A DNA stretch of 64,000 nt. Source: Algoriphagus taiwanensis (GTDB lineage: Bacteria; Bacteroidota; Bacteroidia; Cytophagales; Cyclobacteriaceae). The stretch covers positions 62,001 to 126,000 of the forward strand of contig NZ_BTPE01000014.1 in the NCBI RefSeq assembly GCF_036245645.1, written 5' to 3'. Made by a program: the position numbers and the translations under genes. Below are positions 16,995 through 24,332 of this stretch, in pieces (positions within the stretch are counted from its first letter, which is position 1; every line of letters starts with the position of its first letter). The notes under the pieces are model-generated. The model was not told where the DNA came from, searched no databases, and saw only the letters and a program-made list of their open reading frames with translations.

Positions 16995-19900
16995 ATGAAA
17001 AAACTAACCCAACCGGCTGTACTTCTGGCCCTGGGGTTGACAGTCAGTACGGCAGCAATTTTGCCCAAAACAGCTGAATTGTTGTCCCCTCTGGAAGAAA
17101 ACAAGGCAATTGCTGCCGACAGTACCGCTAAAGACTCGCTGGACTACCCCAAATTCAAAGATCTACCTCTCAAACCTGAGCGGGAAGTAAAATTTACTAC
17201 CCAAGAAGGCACTTGGATGAGTGTGGACGTCAGCCCAGATGGCAAAACCATTGCCTTTGATCTGATGGGAGATATCTACACCATTCCAATGGAAGGTGGA
17301 AAGGCTACTCCGATTACCACAGGGATGGCCTATGAGACCCATCCCAGATATTCTCCTGACGGAAAGAAAATCCTTTTCACCTCTGACCGTGCCGGAAGTG
17401 ATAATCTTTGGTACATCGACCTAGAAAAAAAGGATACCGTTCAGGTCACCAAAGATAAAAATGGAGATGTTCCCGGCGCACATTGGACACCAGATGGAAA
17501 ATACATTGTGGTAGCTAAAGGGAGAAGAATCTCGAAGCTTTGGATGTATCATGTCGATGGAGGTGGAGGAATCCAACTCAATGAGAATCCGGCTTCCATG
17601 AAGACCATCGACCCTTTTGTAAGTCCGGATGGAGAGAAAATCTATTTTTCATGGAGAACTGGGGCATGGAATTACAATGCCATGCTTCCCCAGTATCAAA
17701 TCGGAACATACGATTTGGACAAAGGAGATATTACCAGCATCACCTCCCGATATGGTTCAGCTTTCACCCCTACCCTGAGCAAAGACGGCAAATGGATGGT
17801 CTATGGCTCCAGATGGCAGGATAAAACCGGCTTGGTGATCCGAGACCTGAGCACTGGAGATGAAAAATGGCTGGCCTATCCGGTACAGCGTGATGAACAG
17901 GAATCCATCGCTCCACAGGGAGTTCTTCCAGCCATGGCATTCACTCCCGACAGCAAATTTGTCGTTGCTTCTTACGGTGGAAAACTCTGGAAATTGCCGG
18001 TGGATGGCAGTGCAGCCACTGAGATTCCTTTCGAAGCGGATGTGAAGTTGGGCATGGGGCCGCGACTTTATTTCAACTATGCAATCAAGGACACTACACA
18101 TAAACTTGCCACTCAAATTCGCGATGCTGTCCCCTCCCCTGATGGTAAAAAATTAGCCTTTACTGCGCTAAACAGACTCTACGTCATGGACTATCCTAGT
18201 GGTACTCCCAAGCGGGTAACCAAAAATGAGTTTGTAGAAGCCATGCCTTCCTGGAGCCCAGACGGTACCCAACTGGTCTTTGTCACTTGGGAAGAAAAGA
18301 ACGGTGGAAGCATCTACAAGGCAGCCATTTCCGGCAACATGACCACGACAAAGATTTCCTCCGAAGCCGCCATGTATTCCGGTCCGGTTTGGGGTCCAAA
18401 AAACAGAATCGTAGTATTCAAAGGACCAAAGCGGGCACTGGAAGAAGCAGAAGGCCCGGGAGTAGATGGTTCCGAGGCTGAATTGGTCTGGATTCCTGCC
18501 AATGGTGGTCCTGAGCGAAAAATCCTTGATGCAGGAAATTATGGAAATGCCCATTTTACTCAGGATACGAGCAGAATCTATCTGAACAGCCCTGGAGGTA
18601 CGCTATTGAGTATCAAATGGGATGGAACAGATCCTCAGGAACATGCCAAAATCACCGGAATCACTCCTTTTGGCTCTGCAATGGACGACCACTCAGATCA
18701 TGGACATATCACTCAGGATGTCCGGTATGTCATGGGAAAAGCTTTCTCCAATGCAGATGCTGTAAACTATTGCATGCTTCCAGAGGGAGTTAGCGCTAGG
18801 GAACCTCAGATGAGACCTGCCAGCGCCAGCACCATTTTGATGGCTCCGGTAGGTGACATGGCTTTGGCTCAGGTGAACAACAATGTCTATGTAATTACCA
18901 TCCCCAAAGCAGGCAAAACGCCGAGCATCAATGTTGCCGATCCCGGTTCAAGTAATTTTCCTTCCCGTCAGCTCACAGAAATCGGAGGGGAATGGCCAGC
19001 ATGGGAAGCCAACGGAAAAAAAGTCCACTGGTCTCTTGGAAACGGGCACTGGGTGTATGATCTGGATCGGGCAGAATTTGTTGAGGATTCGGTTAAATCA
19101 GCCAAAAAAGCCAAAACTTTTGCAGATGCAGACAGCGTGGCTACACTAAAAGCCAAAGGAGAAGATGCAGTGAAGCTTGCAGATTCCTTGGCTAAAGCTG
19201 AGAAAAAAAGAATCGATTCCCTATTCAAAGCAGACAAAGCTTTGGCAAAAGCTGATAGCACCCATAAGGCCCAGCAGAAGGAAAAAGAAACCTACAAGCC
19301 GAGTGAGAATCAAGTGAAAGTCTATTTCGCCAAAGACACACCGAAGGGAAGTATTCTCCTTAAAAATGCCAGAATCGTCACCATGAACGATTCAGAAGTA
19401 ATTGAAAACGGGGACATTCTCATCGAAAACAACAGAATCAAGGCTGTTGGGAAAACAGGAACCCTAGATGCAGGGTCGGCAAAAGTCATCGATGCTACGG
19501 GCAAAACGATCACTCCGGGCTTTATCGATACGCATGCCCATATGTGGCCGACTTGGGGCCTCCACAAAAACTCCGTTTGGATTTATGCCGCTAACCTGGC
19601 TTACGGAGTCACCACCACCCGAGATCCACAGACTGCTACCACAGACGTCTTGACCTACGGAGATATGGTAGAGGCAGGGATGGTACCGGGTCCAAGGGTG
19701 TATTCCACCGGGCCTGGTGTCGGCTATTGGATGTATAATCTGAAGTCACTGGAGCAAACTAAAAATGTCCTTAAGCAATACAGTAAATACTTTAATACCC
19801 AGTACATTAAAATGTACCTTGTAGGAAATAGACAGCATCGTCAGTGGGTGATCATGGCCGCTAAAGAGCAAGAATTGATGCCAACCACTGAAGGCGGTTT

Positions 19901-20612
19901 GGATTACAAGCTCAACATGACCCAACTGTTTGACGGATATCCGGGACATGAACATTCCATTCCGGTATTCCCGCTTTATAGCGATGTCACCAGAACTGTT
20001 GCGGAAAGCAAAATGGCCTACACGCCTACCTTATTGGTCTCTTACGGGGGGCCTTGGGCTGAAAACTATTTCTATACCACCGAAAGCCCACTTCATGACC
20101 CCAAACTCAACCGCTTTACTCCTTACAATGAGCTCAATGAAAAAGCCCGAAGAAGAGTCGGAGGACTGGGAGGCTGGTTTGCACCGGAGGATCATGTATT
20201 CCAGAAGCACGCCCAAGGAGTGAATTCAATTGTAAAACAAGGAGGTTTGGCAGGTGTAGGATCACACGGACAGCTTCAGGGCTTAGGTTACCATTGGGAG
20301 CTTTGGTCTGTGGCAAGTGGCGACATGAGCAATATTGATGCACTGCGGGTGGCTACCATTTTGGGAGCAGAATCGCTTGGTTTGGATAAAGAACTCGGAA
20401 GTATCGAAGCAGGTAAACTTGCAGACTTGGTAATTATGGACAAAAATCCTCTCGAAAACATTCGAAATACGAATACAATCACCCATGTAGTGAAAGATGG
20501 ACGGGTTTACGATGGAAATACCTTGGATGAAATTCTGCCCACTCCTCGTAAATTGGATGTGAGTCCTTGGACCAAGGAAGCGCCAAAAGTGACCACTTCG
20601 GTGAAGGAATAA
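16995..20612 (+). CDS. TolB-like propeller fused to amidohydrolase, exported
   Basis: A 1205-residue two-part protein. After an N-terminal signal-like helix come WD40-like/PD40 beta-propeller repeats (about 60-690; VSPDGKTIAFD, YSPDGKKILFTSDRAG, WSPDGTQLVFVT). An alanine-, lysine- and aspartate-rich helical linker (about 695-770) joins them to an amidohydrolase domain (about 780-1185). The metal motif is H847 and H849 in IDTHAHMW, and the C-terminal beta segment is LGSIEAGKLADLVIMDKNPL. Such fusions are usual in Bacteroidota and resemble tricorn-like or dipeptidase-type exported hydrolases. The substrate is unknown. It is monocistronic, with a 117-base leader and its own terminator. Confidence 0.88.
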   Translation: MKKLTQPAVLLALGLTVSTAAILPKTAELLSPLEENKAIAADSTAKDSLDYPKFKDLPLKPEREVKFTTQEGTWMSVDVSPDGKTIAFDLMGDIYTIPMEGGKATPITTGMAYETHPRYSPDGKKILFTSDRAGSDNLWYIDLEKKDTVQVTKDKNGDVPGAHWTPDGKYIVVAKGRRISKLWMYHVDGGGGIQLNENPASMKTIDPFVSPDGEKIYFSWRTGAWNYNAMLPQYQIGTYDLDKGDITSITSRYGSAFTPTLSKDGKWMVYGSRWQDKTGLVIRDLSTGDEKWLAYPVQRDEQESIAPQGVLPAMAFTPDSKFVVASYGGKLWKLPVDGSAATEIPFEADVKLGMGPRLYFNYAIKDTTHKLATQIRDAVPSPDGKKLAFTALNRLYVMDYPSGTPKRVTKNEFVEAMPSWSPDGTQLVFVTWEEKNGGSIYKAAISGNMTTTKISSEAAMYSGPVWGPKNRIVVFKGPKRALEEAEGPGVDGSEAELVWIPANGGPERKILDAGNYGNAHFTQDTSRIYLNSPGGTLLSIKWDGTDPQEHAKITGITPFGSAMDDHSDHGHITQDVRYVMGKAFSNADAVNYCMLPEGVSAREPQMRPASASTILMAPVGDMALAQVNNNVYVITIPKAGKTPSINVADPGSSNFPSRQLTEIGGEWPAWEANGKKVHWSLGNGHWVYDLDRAEFVEDSVKSAKKAKTFADADSVATLKAKGEDAVKLADSLAKAEKKRIDSLFKADKALAKADSTHKAQQKEKETYKPSENQVKVYFAKDTPKGSILLKNARIVTMNDSEVIENGDILIENNRIKAVGKTGTLDAGSAKVIDATGKTITPGFIDTHAHMWPTWGLHKNSVWIYAANLAYGVTTTRDPQTATTDVLTYGDMVEAGMVPGPRVYSTGPGVGYWMYNLKSLEQTKNVLKQYSKYFNTQYIKMYLVGNRQHRQWVIMAAKEQELMPTTEGGLDYKLNMTQLFDGYPGHEHSIPVFPLYSDVTRTVAESKMAYTPTLLVSYGGPWAENYFYTTESPLHDPKLNRFTPYNELNEKARRRVGGLGGWFAPEDHVFQKHAQGVNSIVKQGGLAGVGSHGQLQGLGYHWELWSVASGDMSNIDALRVATILGAESLGLDKELGSIEAGKLADLVIMDKNPLENIRNTNTITHVVKDGRVYDGNTLDEILPTPRKLDVSPWTKEAPKVTTSVKE

Positions 20613-20631
20613 GATTTAGAAAAAAAACAGG

Positions 20632-20666
20632 AAGGCCAGCAGAGTGATTTCAGCTGGCCTTTTTTT
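20632..20666. terminator. Bidirectional terminator between convergent genes
   Basis: A 9-base-pair stem (AAGGCCAGC / GCTGGCCTT) with a 12-base loop has a T run on the right (20660-20666) and an A run on the left (20619-20628). It can therefore end both the plus-strand amidohydrolase and the minus-strand tspO transcript, whose stop codon it touches. Confidence 0.88.
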
Positions 20667-21129
20667 AATTCAACCACCCAATCGCCGCATTCAATGCTGT
20701 TGCAAAAGAAACCCACAACAGGTAAGGAACCATCAGTCCTGAAGCCCATTTGCTTACCTTCTTAAATTGAAGAATACAAATCAAAATCATCACCCAAAGC
20801 GGGATAATCACGACCAAGCCCAAAATCGGGCTTTCAGCTCCGAAAAAAGCGGGAGACCAAAGGGCATTTAATCCGAGCTGGACGAAATAGAGTGTCAACA
20901 ACTGCTTCTTCTGAGGATGCTCGCTTTTCCAAATCAGGAAGCAAGCGATTCCCATCAACACATACAGCGTAGTCCACATCGGACCAAAAATCCAATTGGG
21001 AGGATTCCAACTCGGCCTGTTGATGGTCAGGTACCAGTCTCTCACCGAAGAAAAGGTGAAAAAAGCCCCAAGTCCACCTGCTAATTGTGGTAAGGCCAAG
21101 CTTACGATCAGTTTTAGAGCCTTAGACAT
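20665..21129 (-). CDS. tspO: TspO/MBR family membrane protein
   Basis: A 154-residue protein with five hydrophobic segments and the family signature WYLTINRPSWNPPNWIFGP followed by WTTLYVLMG. TspO proteins bind porphyrins and sterol-like ligands. In purple bacteria they affect tetrapyrrole and carotenoid gene expression in response to oxygen and light. Its start overlaps the stop of the DUF4286 gene (TGATG), so the two are translated together, and the pair diverges from the carotenoid genes. The location invites a link with pigment or light physiology, but that is inference. Confidence 0.92.
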   Translation of the reverse strand: MSKALKLIVSLALPQLAGGLGAFFTFSSVRDWYLTINRPSWNPPNWIFGPMWTTLYVLMGIACFLIWKSEHPQKKQLLTLYFVQLGLNALWSPAFFGAESPILGLVVIIPLWVMILICILQFKKVSKWASGLMVPYLLWVSFATALNAAIGWLN

Positions 21130-21431
21130 CAGATCGTCTCTAAAAGGGTGCGAAATGCGACCGCCTTGTCACGGTACCTTTCTTGAGTCTTTGCCCGGAG
21201 GATGGACGCGTGCTTTTTTTCATATTCCATCATCTGCTCCATGCTGTCTGTGAAGTATTGGATGCAATAGTTTGTGGATCCATCTTCTGAATCATGGAGA
21301 AGTCTAAAAAACTTATGTTCATGAAAAATACCGGTTTCCAAAACCTCAGGAATATGGGTAGACTTCATCCAGGACAGAAAGTCTTCCTCGATGTCTGGAG
21401 TTACATTTATCGTGATATTGTAGAGGATCAT
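21129..21431 (-). CDS. DUF4286 family protein
   Basis: A 100-residue cytoplasmic protein. ILYNITINVTPDIEEDFLSW at the start and HIPEVLETG, TNYCIQYF and a C-terminal helical run (SILRAKTQERYRDKAVAFRT) match the small DUF4286 family, which has a ferredoxin-like, dimeric alpha-beta barrel look. The function is unknown. It is the first gene of a two-gene operon with tspO and is divergent from the CruF-like gene, sharing a 97-base intergenic region that contains a perfect palindrome. Confidence 0.85.
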   Translation of the reverse strand: MILYNITINVTPDIEEDFLSWMKSTHIPEVLETGIFHEHKFFRLLHDSEDGSTNYCIQYFTDSMEQMMEYEKKHASILRAKTQERYRDKAVAFRTLLETI

Positions 21432-21456
21432 ATCCTTAAAATTGGGTTTTATTTAC

Positions 21457-21473
21457 ATTTGTTGCCAACAAAT
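21457..21473. promoter_or_regulatory. Perfect palindrome in the divergent tspO-operon/cruF gap
   Basis: ATTTGTTG-C-CAACAAAT, two perfect 8-base arms around one base, sits between the starts of the DUF4286 gene (21431, minus) and the CruF-like gene (21529, plus). It overlaps a TACATTTG box (21454-21461) that fits the -7 consensus, although I find no TTG at the right distance upstream. It shares the TTTGTT core with the inverted repeats upstream of the ECF sigma gene, so it could bind the same regulator. Confidence 0.45.
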
Positions 21474-21528
21474 AAAGCTTCACAAAGTTAGGAATCCCAA
21501 ACAGATTCCTTTGCCATCCCGGACATAT

Positions 21529-22194
21529 ATGCACAAATACGTACCCTCGAGAGGAGAAAACAGGGTTTCCAGAGAGCTGATCGCAAAAATTGTGATCGTT
21601 GTTTTACACCTGGTAGGGCTGATCGGATTGAGTATTCCTGAGTACAGACCGATGTTTCAGTCTCTTACCCCTGCCCAACTTTTGACTACCCTTTTTATCA
21701 TTCTTTTTTTCCATCGAGGTTGGAATGACGCCTTCCCAATTTTTGCCGCGGCTGCATTTTGGATTGGATTTGGATCTGAACTGATTGGAATCCACACGGG
21801 CTATCTATTTGGAGACTATGTATATGGCCCGGTTTTGGGGCCAAAACTTTGGGATGTTCCCTTGGTTATCGGGGTAAATTGGTTTATCCTAAGCTATTTG
21901 ACAGGATCAGTATTTCGGAATATTCCCAACGACTACTACGCTGCATTTTTGGGAGCCAGTGCAATGACCGCATTGGATTACATTTTGGAACCTGTAGCGG
22001 TGGCTCTCGACTTTTGGGCTTGGAAGTGGGAAATCATCCCCATCAGTAATTTTGTAGGCTGGTTTGTGATCGCATTTCTAATTCACCTGATTTGGAGAAA
22101 GGCCAACTTCGAAAAATCCAATCCTATTTCGGCCTTTTTGCTGATTACTTGGATCCTATTCTTCACTTTATTGAATTTCACATTGAAAGTTTGA
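21529..22194 (+). CDS. CruF-like carotenoid biosynthesis membrane protein
   Basis: A 221-residue integral membrane protein with about seven hydrophobic segments. It resembles the carotenoid biosynthesis family that includes CruF and the bisanhydrobacterioruberin hydratase, which adds water to the 1',2' double bond of a psi end group. Visible hallmarks are the GSELIGIHTGYLFGDYVYG segment, the PLVIGVNWFIL helix and ALDYILEPVAVALDFWAW. I chose the ATG at 21529; longer in-frame options from 21442 start inside the regulatory palindrome. It lies 88 bases upstream of crtZ on the same strand. A 1'-hydroxylated product would fit flexixanthin-like pigments. Confidence 0.8.
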   Translation: MHKYVPSRGENRVSRELIAKIVIVVLHLVGLIGLSIPEYRPMFQSLTPAQLLTTLFIILFFHRGWNDAFPIFAAAAFWIGFGSELIGIHTGYLFGDYVYGPVLGPKLWDVPLVIGVNWFILSYLTGSVFRNIPNDYYAAFLGASAMTALDYILEPVAVALDFWAWKWEIIPISNFVGWFVIAFLIHLIWRKANFEKSNPISAFLLITWILFFTLLNFTLKV

Positions 22195-22282
22195 AAGGAG
22201 TCCTAAAAAACAAAATTTCTGTTTTGGAAGACCAAAAATTCTTTTCTTTAACAAAACTCTCTTAATCTGGTTGTTCTGATAA

Positions 22283-22729
22283 ATGATAAAAGCAATAGGT
22301 TTCATCGCTTTAGGATTTGGAGTTATGGAGTTTTCCGGATGGTTCATCCATAAATATATTATGCACGGACCCTTGTGGATGATTCATAAGACTCATCATC
22401 AGCCTTCAAAGTCTTTCTTTGAGCTGAATGATTTGTTTTCCTTGCTATTTGGTGGAATCGCCGTGGTGCTGATTATTCTCGGTGCAGAAGAGTTGGATTA
22501 TAGATTTTGGATGGGCGTAGGAATCAGCCTCTACGGGGTTTTATATTTCATTCTGCATGATGTGATGGTGCACCGTAGGCTAAAGTGGTTGGATAGGCCT
22601 AGGAAGGGATTTTTGAAAGGAATTTTCAAAGCCCATCAAGCCCATCACAAAACCAATCAGAAAGATGATGCCGTCTCATTCGGCTTATTTGTTGTACCCA
22701 GAGAATTCTTTAAAGAAGAAGAAAAGTGA
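22283..22729 (+). CDS. crtZ: Beta-carotene 3-hydroxylase CrtZ
   Basis: A 148-residue di-iron membrane hydroxylase of the fatty-acid-hydroxylase superfamily. All histidine clusters are present: H23 and H28 (HKYIMH), H35, H38 and H39 (HKTHH), H92 and H97 (HDVMVH), and H118, H121 and H122 (HQAHH). CrtZ adds the 3-hydroxyl group to beta-ionone rings. Its stop overlaps the GTG start of the MerR gene (GTGA), so the hydroxylase and the regulator are translationally coupled. Together with CrtW it would give a 3-hydroxy-4-keto ring. Confidence 0.93.
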   Translation: MIKAIGFIALGFGVMEFSGWFIHKYIMHGPLWMIHKTHHQPSKSFFELNDLFSLLFGGIAVVLIILGAEELDYRFWMGVGISLYGVLYFILHDVMVHRRLKWLDRPRKGFLKGIFKAHQAHHKTNQKDDAVSFGLFVVPREFFKEEEK

Positions 22730-23622
22730 GCACGTACTCGATTAAAGATTTGGAACAGCTGTCCGGAATCAAGGCACATACCTTGAGAATCTGGGAGCAA
22801 CGATACAATCTCCTCTCCCCAAAGAGAACGGAGACCAATATCCGATTCTATGATGATGATGATCTGAAACTGATCCTCAATGTAGCATTGCTCAATGACA
22901 ACGGATTTAAAATCAGCAAGATCGCATCCATGAATATGGAGGATATCCGTGAAGAGGTGATGAAATTGACCGAGCGCTCACTCACCCACGATGATCAGAT
23001 TCACGCACTGACCATCTGTATGATTGAAATGGATGAGGAGCGTTTCGAAAAAGTACTTTCTACCAATATCATCAAACTGGGATTTGAGCAAACCATGCTC
23101 AATATCATATATCCCTTCATGTCCAAGATCGGTGTTCTTTGGCAAACTGGAGCAATTAACCCTGCTCAAGAACACTTCATTTCCAACTTGGTCCGCCAAA
23201 AACTGATTGTAGCCATTGATGGCCAAGTGAGTACCGGAGCTGGGAAAAAATTCCTGCTTTTCCTTCCGGAAGGAGAACTGCATGAAATCTCCTTGCTTTT
23301 TGCCAGCTACCTAATTAAATCCAAAGGACATAAGGTTATTTACCTTGGCCAAAGTACTCCAAATGAGGATTTGCTTTCGGTCTATAAAGTACATAGCCCA
23401 GAATACCTTCTCACTGTGATTACCACTTCTCCGTCATCAGAATATGCGCAGGATTATATTAATGCTTTAGCTGAGCGTTTCTCCCAATCTCAAATTTTAG
23501 TCACAGGCTATCAAGTCATTGGGCAAGACCTGACTTTCCCTGCCAACGTCAAGCAAATGAACTACATCAGAGATATTAAAGAATTGTTGGAGGAGATCGA
23601 ACAAGTCCCACAAGAGAAATAA
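22726..23622 (+). CDS. MerR-family regulator with B12-binding domain (CarH/LitR-like)
   Basis: A 298-residue protein. Residues 1-75 are a MerR winged helix (YSIKDLEQLSGIKAHTLRIW, RRYN-like EQRYNLLSPKR, NIRFYDDDDL). Residues 90-165 form the helical cap with the CarH-type W-x9-EH motif (W139, E149, H150), and 175-285 form a cobalamin-binding Rossmann fold with candidate lower ligand H186 in GELHEIS. Proteins of this kind repress carotenoid genes in the dark as adenosylcobalamin-bound tetramers and release DNA on illumination. The start is GTG at 22726, overlapping the crtZ stop. Two deviations from the best-studied CarH, Q140 after the tryptophan and S189 in place of the usual glycine, may alter photochemistry. 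Confidence 0.88.
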   Translation: MSTYSIKDLEQLSGIKAHTLRIWEQRYNLLSPKRTETNIRFYDDDDLKLILNVALLNDNGFKISKIASMNMEDIREEVMKLTERSLTHDDQIHALTICMIEMDEERFEKVLSTNIIKLGFEQTMLNIIYPFMSKIGVLWQTGAINPAQEHFISNLVRQKLIVAIDGQVSTGAGKKFLLFLPEGELHEISLLFASYLIKSKGHKVIYLGQSTPNEDLLSVYKVHSPEYLLTVITTSPSSEYAQDYINALAERFSQSQILVTGYQVIGQDLTFPANVKQMNYIRDIKELLEEIEQVPQEK

Positions 23623-23633
23623 GTGGAAGAAAA

Positions 23634-23653
23634 TTAAACAAAGTTTAAACAAA
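23634..23653. promoter_or_regulatory. Tandem half-sites TTAAACAAA downstream of the MerR gene
   Basis: TTAAACAAA occurs at 23634-23642 and again at 23645-23653, an 11-base repeat, or one helical turn. The same 9-mer or its complement recurs at 23727-23735, 23771-23779 and 23796-23804, where it forms the operator of the sigma-crt operon. The distal copies may be auxiliary sites. They begin 12 bases after the MerR stop. Confidence 0.5.
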
Positions 23654-23680
23654 GGCACTTTCGAAAAAAGTGCCTTTTTT
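23651..23680 (+). terminator. Rho-independent terminator after the MerR gene
   Basis: An 11-base-pair stem (AAAGGCACTTT / AAAGTGCCTTT) with a five-base loop runs into six T. It separates the cruF-crtZ-merR transcript from the sigma-crt operon, so the downstream operon needs its own promoter. Confidence 0.9.
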
Positions 23681-23763
23681 CATTCCCAAGGGGCAATTCA
23701 GATCAAATTTTGACCATTCCTCCTTTTTTGTTTAATATTTTTTAAAATTAATTCCACAAAATG

Positions 23764-23794
23764 TTTGGTATTTGTTTAATCATTGCTAGATTTG
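23764..23794 (+). promoter_or_regulatory. Bacteroidota-type promoter of the sigma-crt operon
   Basis: TTTG at 23764-23767, a 19-base spacer and TAGATTTG at 23787-23794 match the -33 TTTG and -7 TAnnTTTG consensus of this phylum exactly. Transcription would start near 23799, giving a leader of only about 17 bases before the ATG at 23816. Confidence 0.85.
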
Positions 23795-23811
23795 GTTAAA
23801 CAAAAACCAAA
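23764..23811. promoter_or_regulatory. Large inverted-repeat operator over the sigma-crt promoter
   Basis: TTTGGTATTTGTTTAA (23764-23779) and TTAAACAAAAACCAAA (23796-23811) are inverted copies that match at 15 of 16 positions, separated by 16 bases. The left arm begins at the -33 box and fills the spacer, the gap contains the -7 box, and the right arm covers the expected start of transcription. A protein bound here would block RNA polymerase. The adjacent CarH/LitR-like regulator is the obvious candidate. Confidence 0.75.
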
Positions 23812-23815
23812 AGCC

Positions 23816-24328
23816 ATGACGACTCTAGAATTTAGCTACTCCCTCCACAAGCTTTCCAGTTCGTTGAAGCCTTTTGCCCTCAAGTTGACAAGAGATGTTG
23901 ACGATGCAAATGATCTTCTCCAGGATACCATGGTGAAAGCTTTCACCAATCGTGAAAAATTCACTGAAGGTACCAACCTCAAAGCATGGCTCTATACGAT
24001 CATGAAGAATACTTTCATCACCAACTATCAGCGAATGGTGAGAAGAGGAACTTTTGTAGATACTACGGATAACCTTCATTATATCAACTCCAGCAATGTG
24101 CAGATCGAAAATGGAGTTTTCGGCAACTTTACCATGGACGACATCTATGAAGCTATCGGCAAACTGGATGATGTGTACAAAACCCCATTCATGATGCATT
24201 ACAGAGGGTTTAAATACCACGAGATTGCCGACAAGTTGCAGATTCCAATTGGAACTGTAAAAAATAGAATCCATATTGCCCGAAAGCTTCTCAAAGAAGA
24301 TTTGATGGTCTACAAGCACAAAAACTAA
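23816..24328 (+). CDS. ECF-type RNA polymerase sigma factor
   Basis: A 170-residue sigma-70 family factor with region 2 (LTRDVDDANDLLQDTMVKAF, then LKAWLYTIMKNTFITNYQR) and region 4 (LDDVYKTPFMMHYRGFKYHE, then IPIGTVKNRIHIARKLL). There is no anti-sigma gene next to it. The ATG at 23816 was chosen over an in-frame TTG at 23783 because the TTG lies upstream of the predicted transcription start. It ends 4 bases before crtI and is the first gene of the crt operon. It may direct transcription of further pigment genes such as cruF-crtZ; its own promoter is of the housekeeping type. Confidence 0.9.
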   Translation: MTTLEFSYSLHKLSSSLKPFALKLTRDVDDANDLLQDTMVKAFTNREKFTEGTNLKAWLYTIMKNTFITNYQRMVRRGTFVDTTDNLHYINSSNVQIENGVFGNFTMDDIYEAIGKLDDVYKTPFMMHYRGFKYHEIADKLQIPIGTVKNRIHIARKLLKEDLMVYKHKN

Positions 24329-24332
24329 TTTC

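Noticed and set aside
21442..21528. Longer N-terminus for the CruF-like protein
   Set aside because: It would translate the palindrome and the promoter gap; hydrophobic family sequence begins only after the ATG at 21529.
23783..23815. Upstream TTG start for the ECF sigma gene
   Set aside because: It lies before the predicted transcription start near 23799 and inside the promoter; the ATG at 23816 gives the usual sigma N-terminus.
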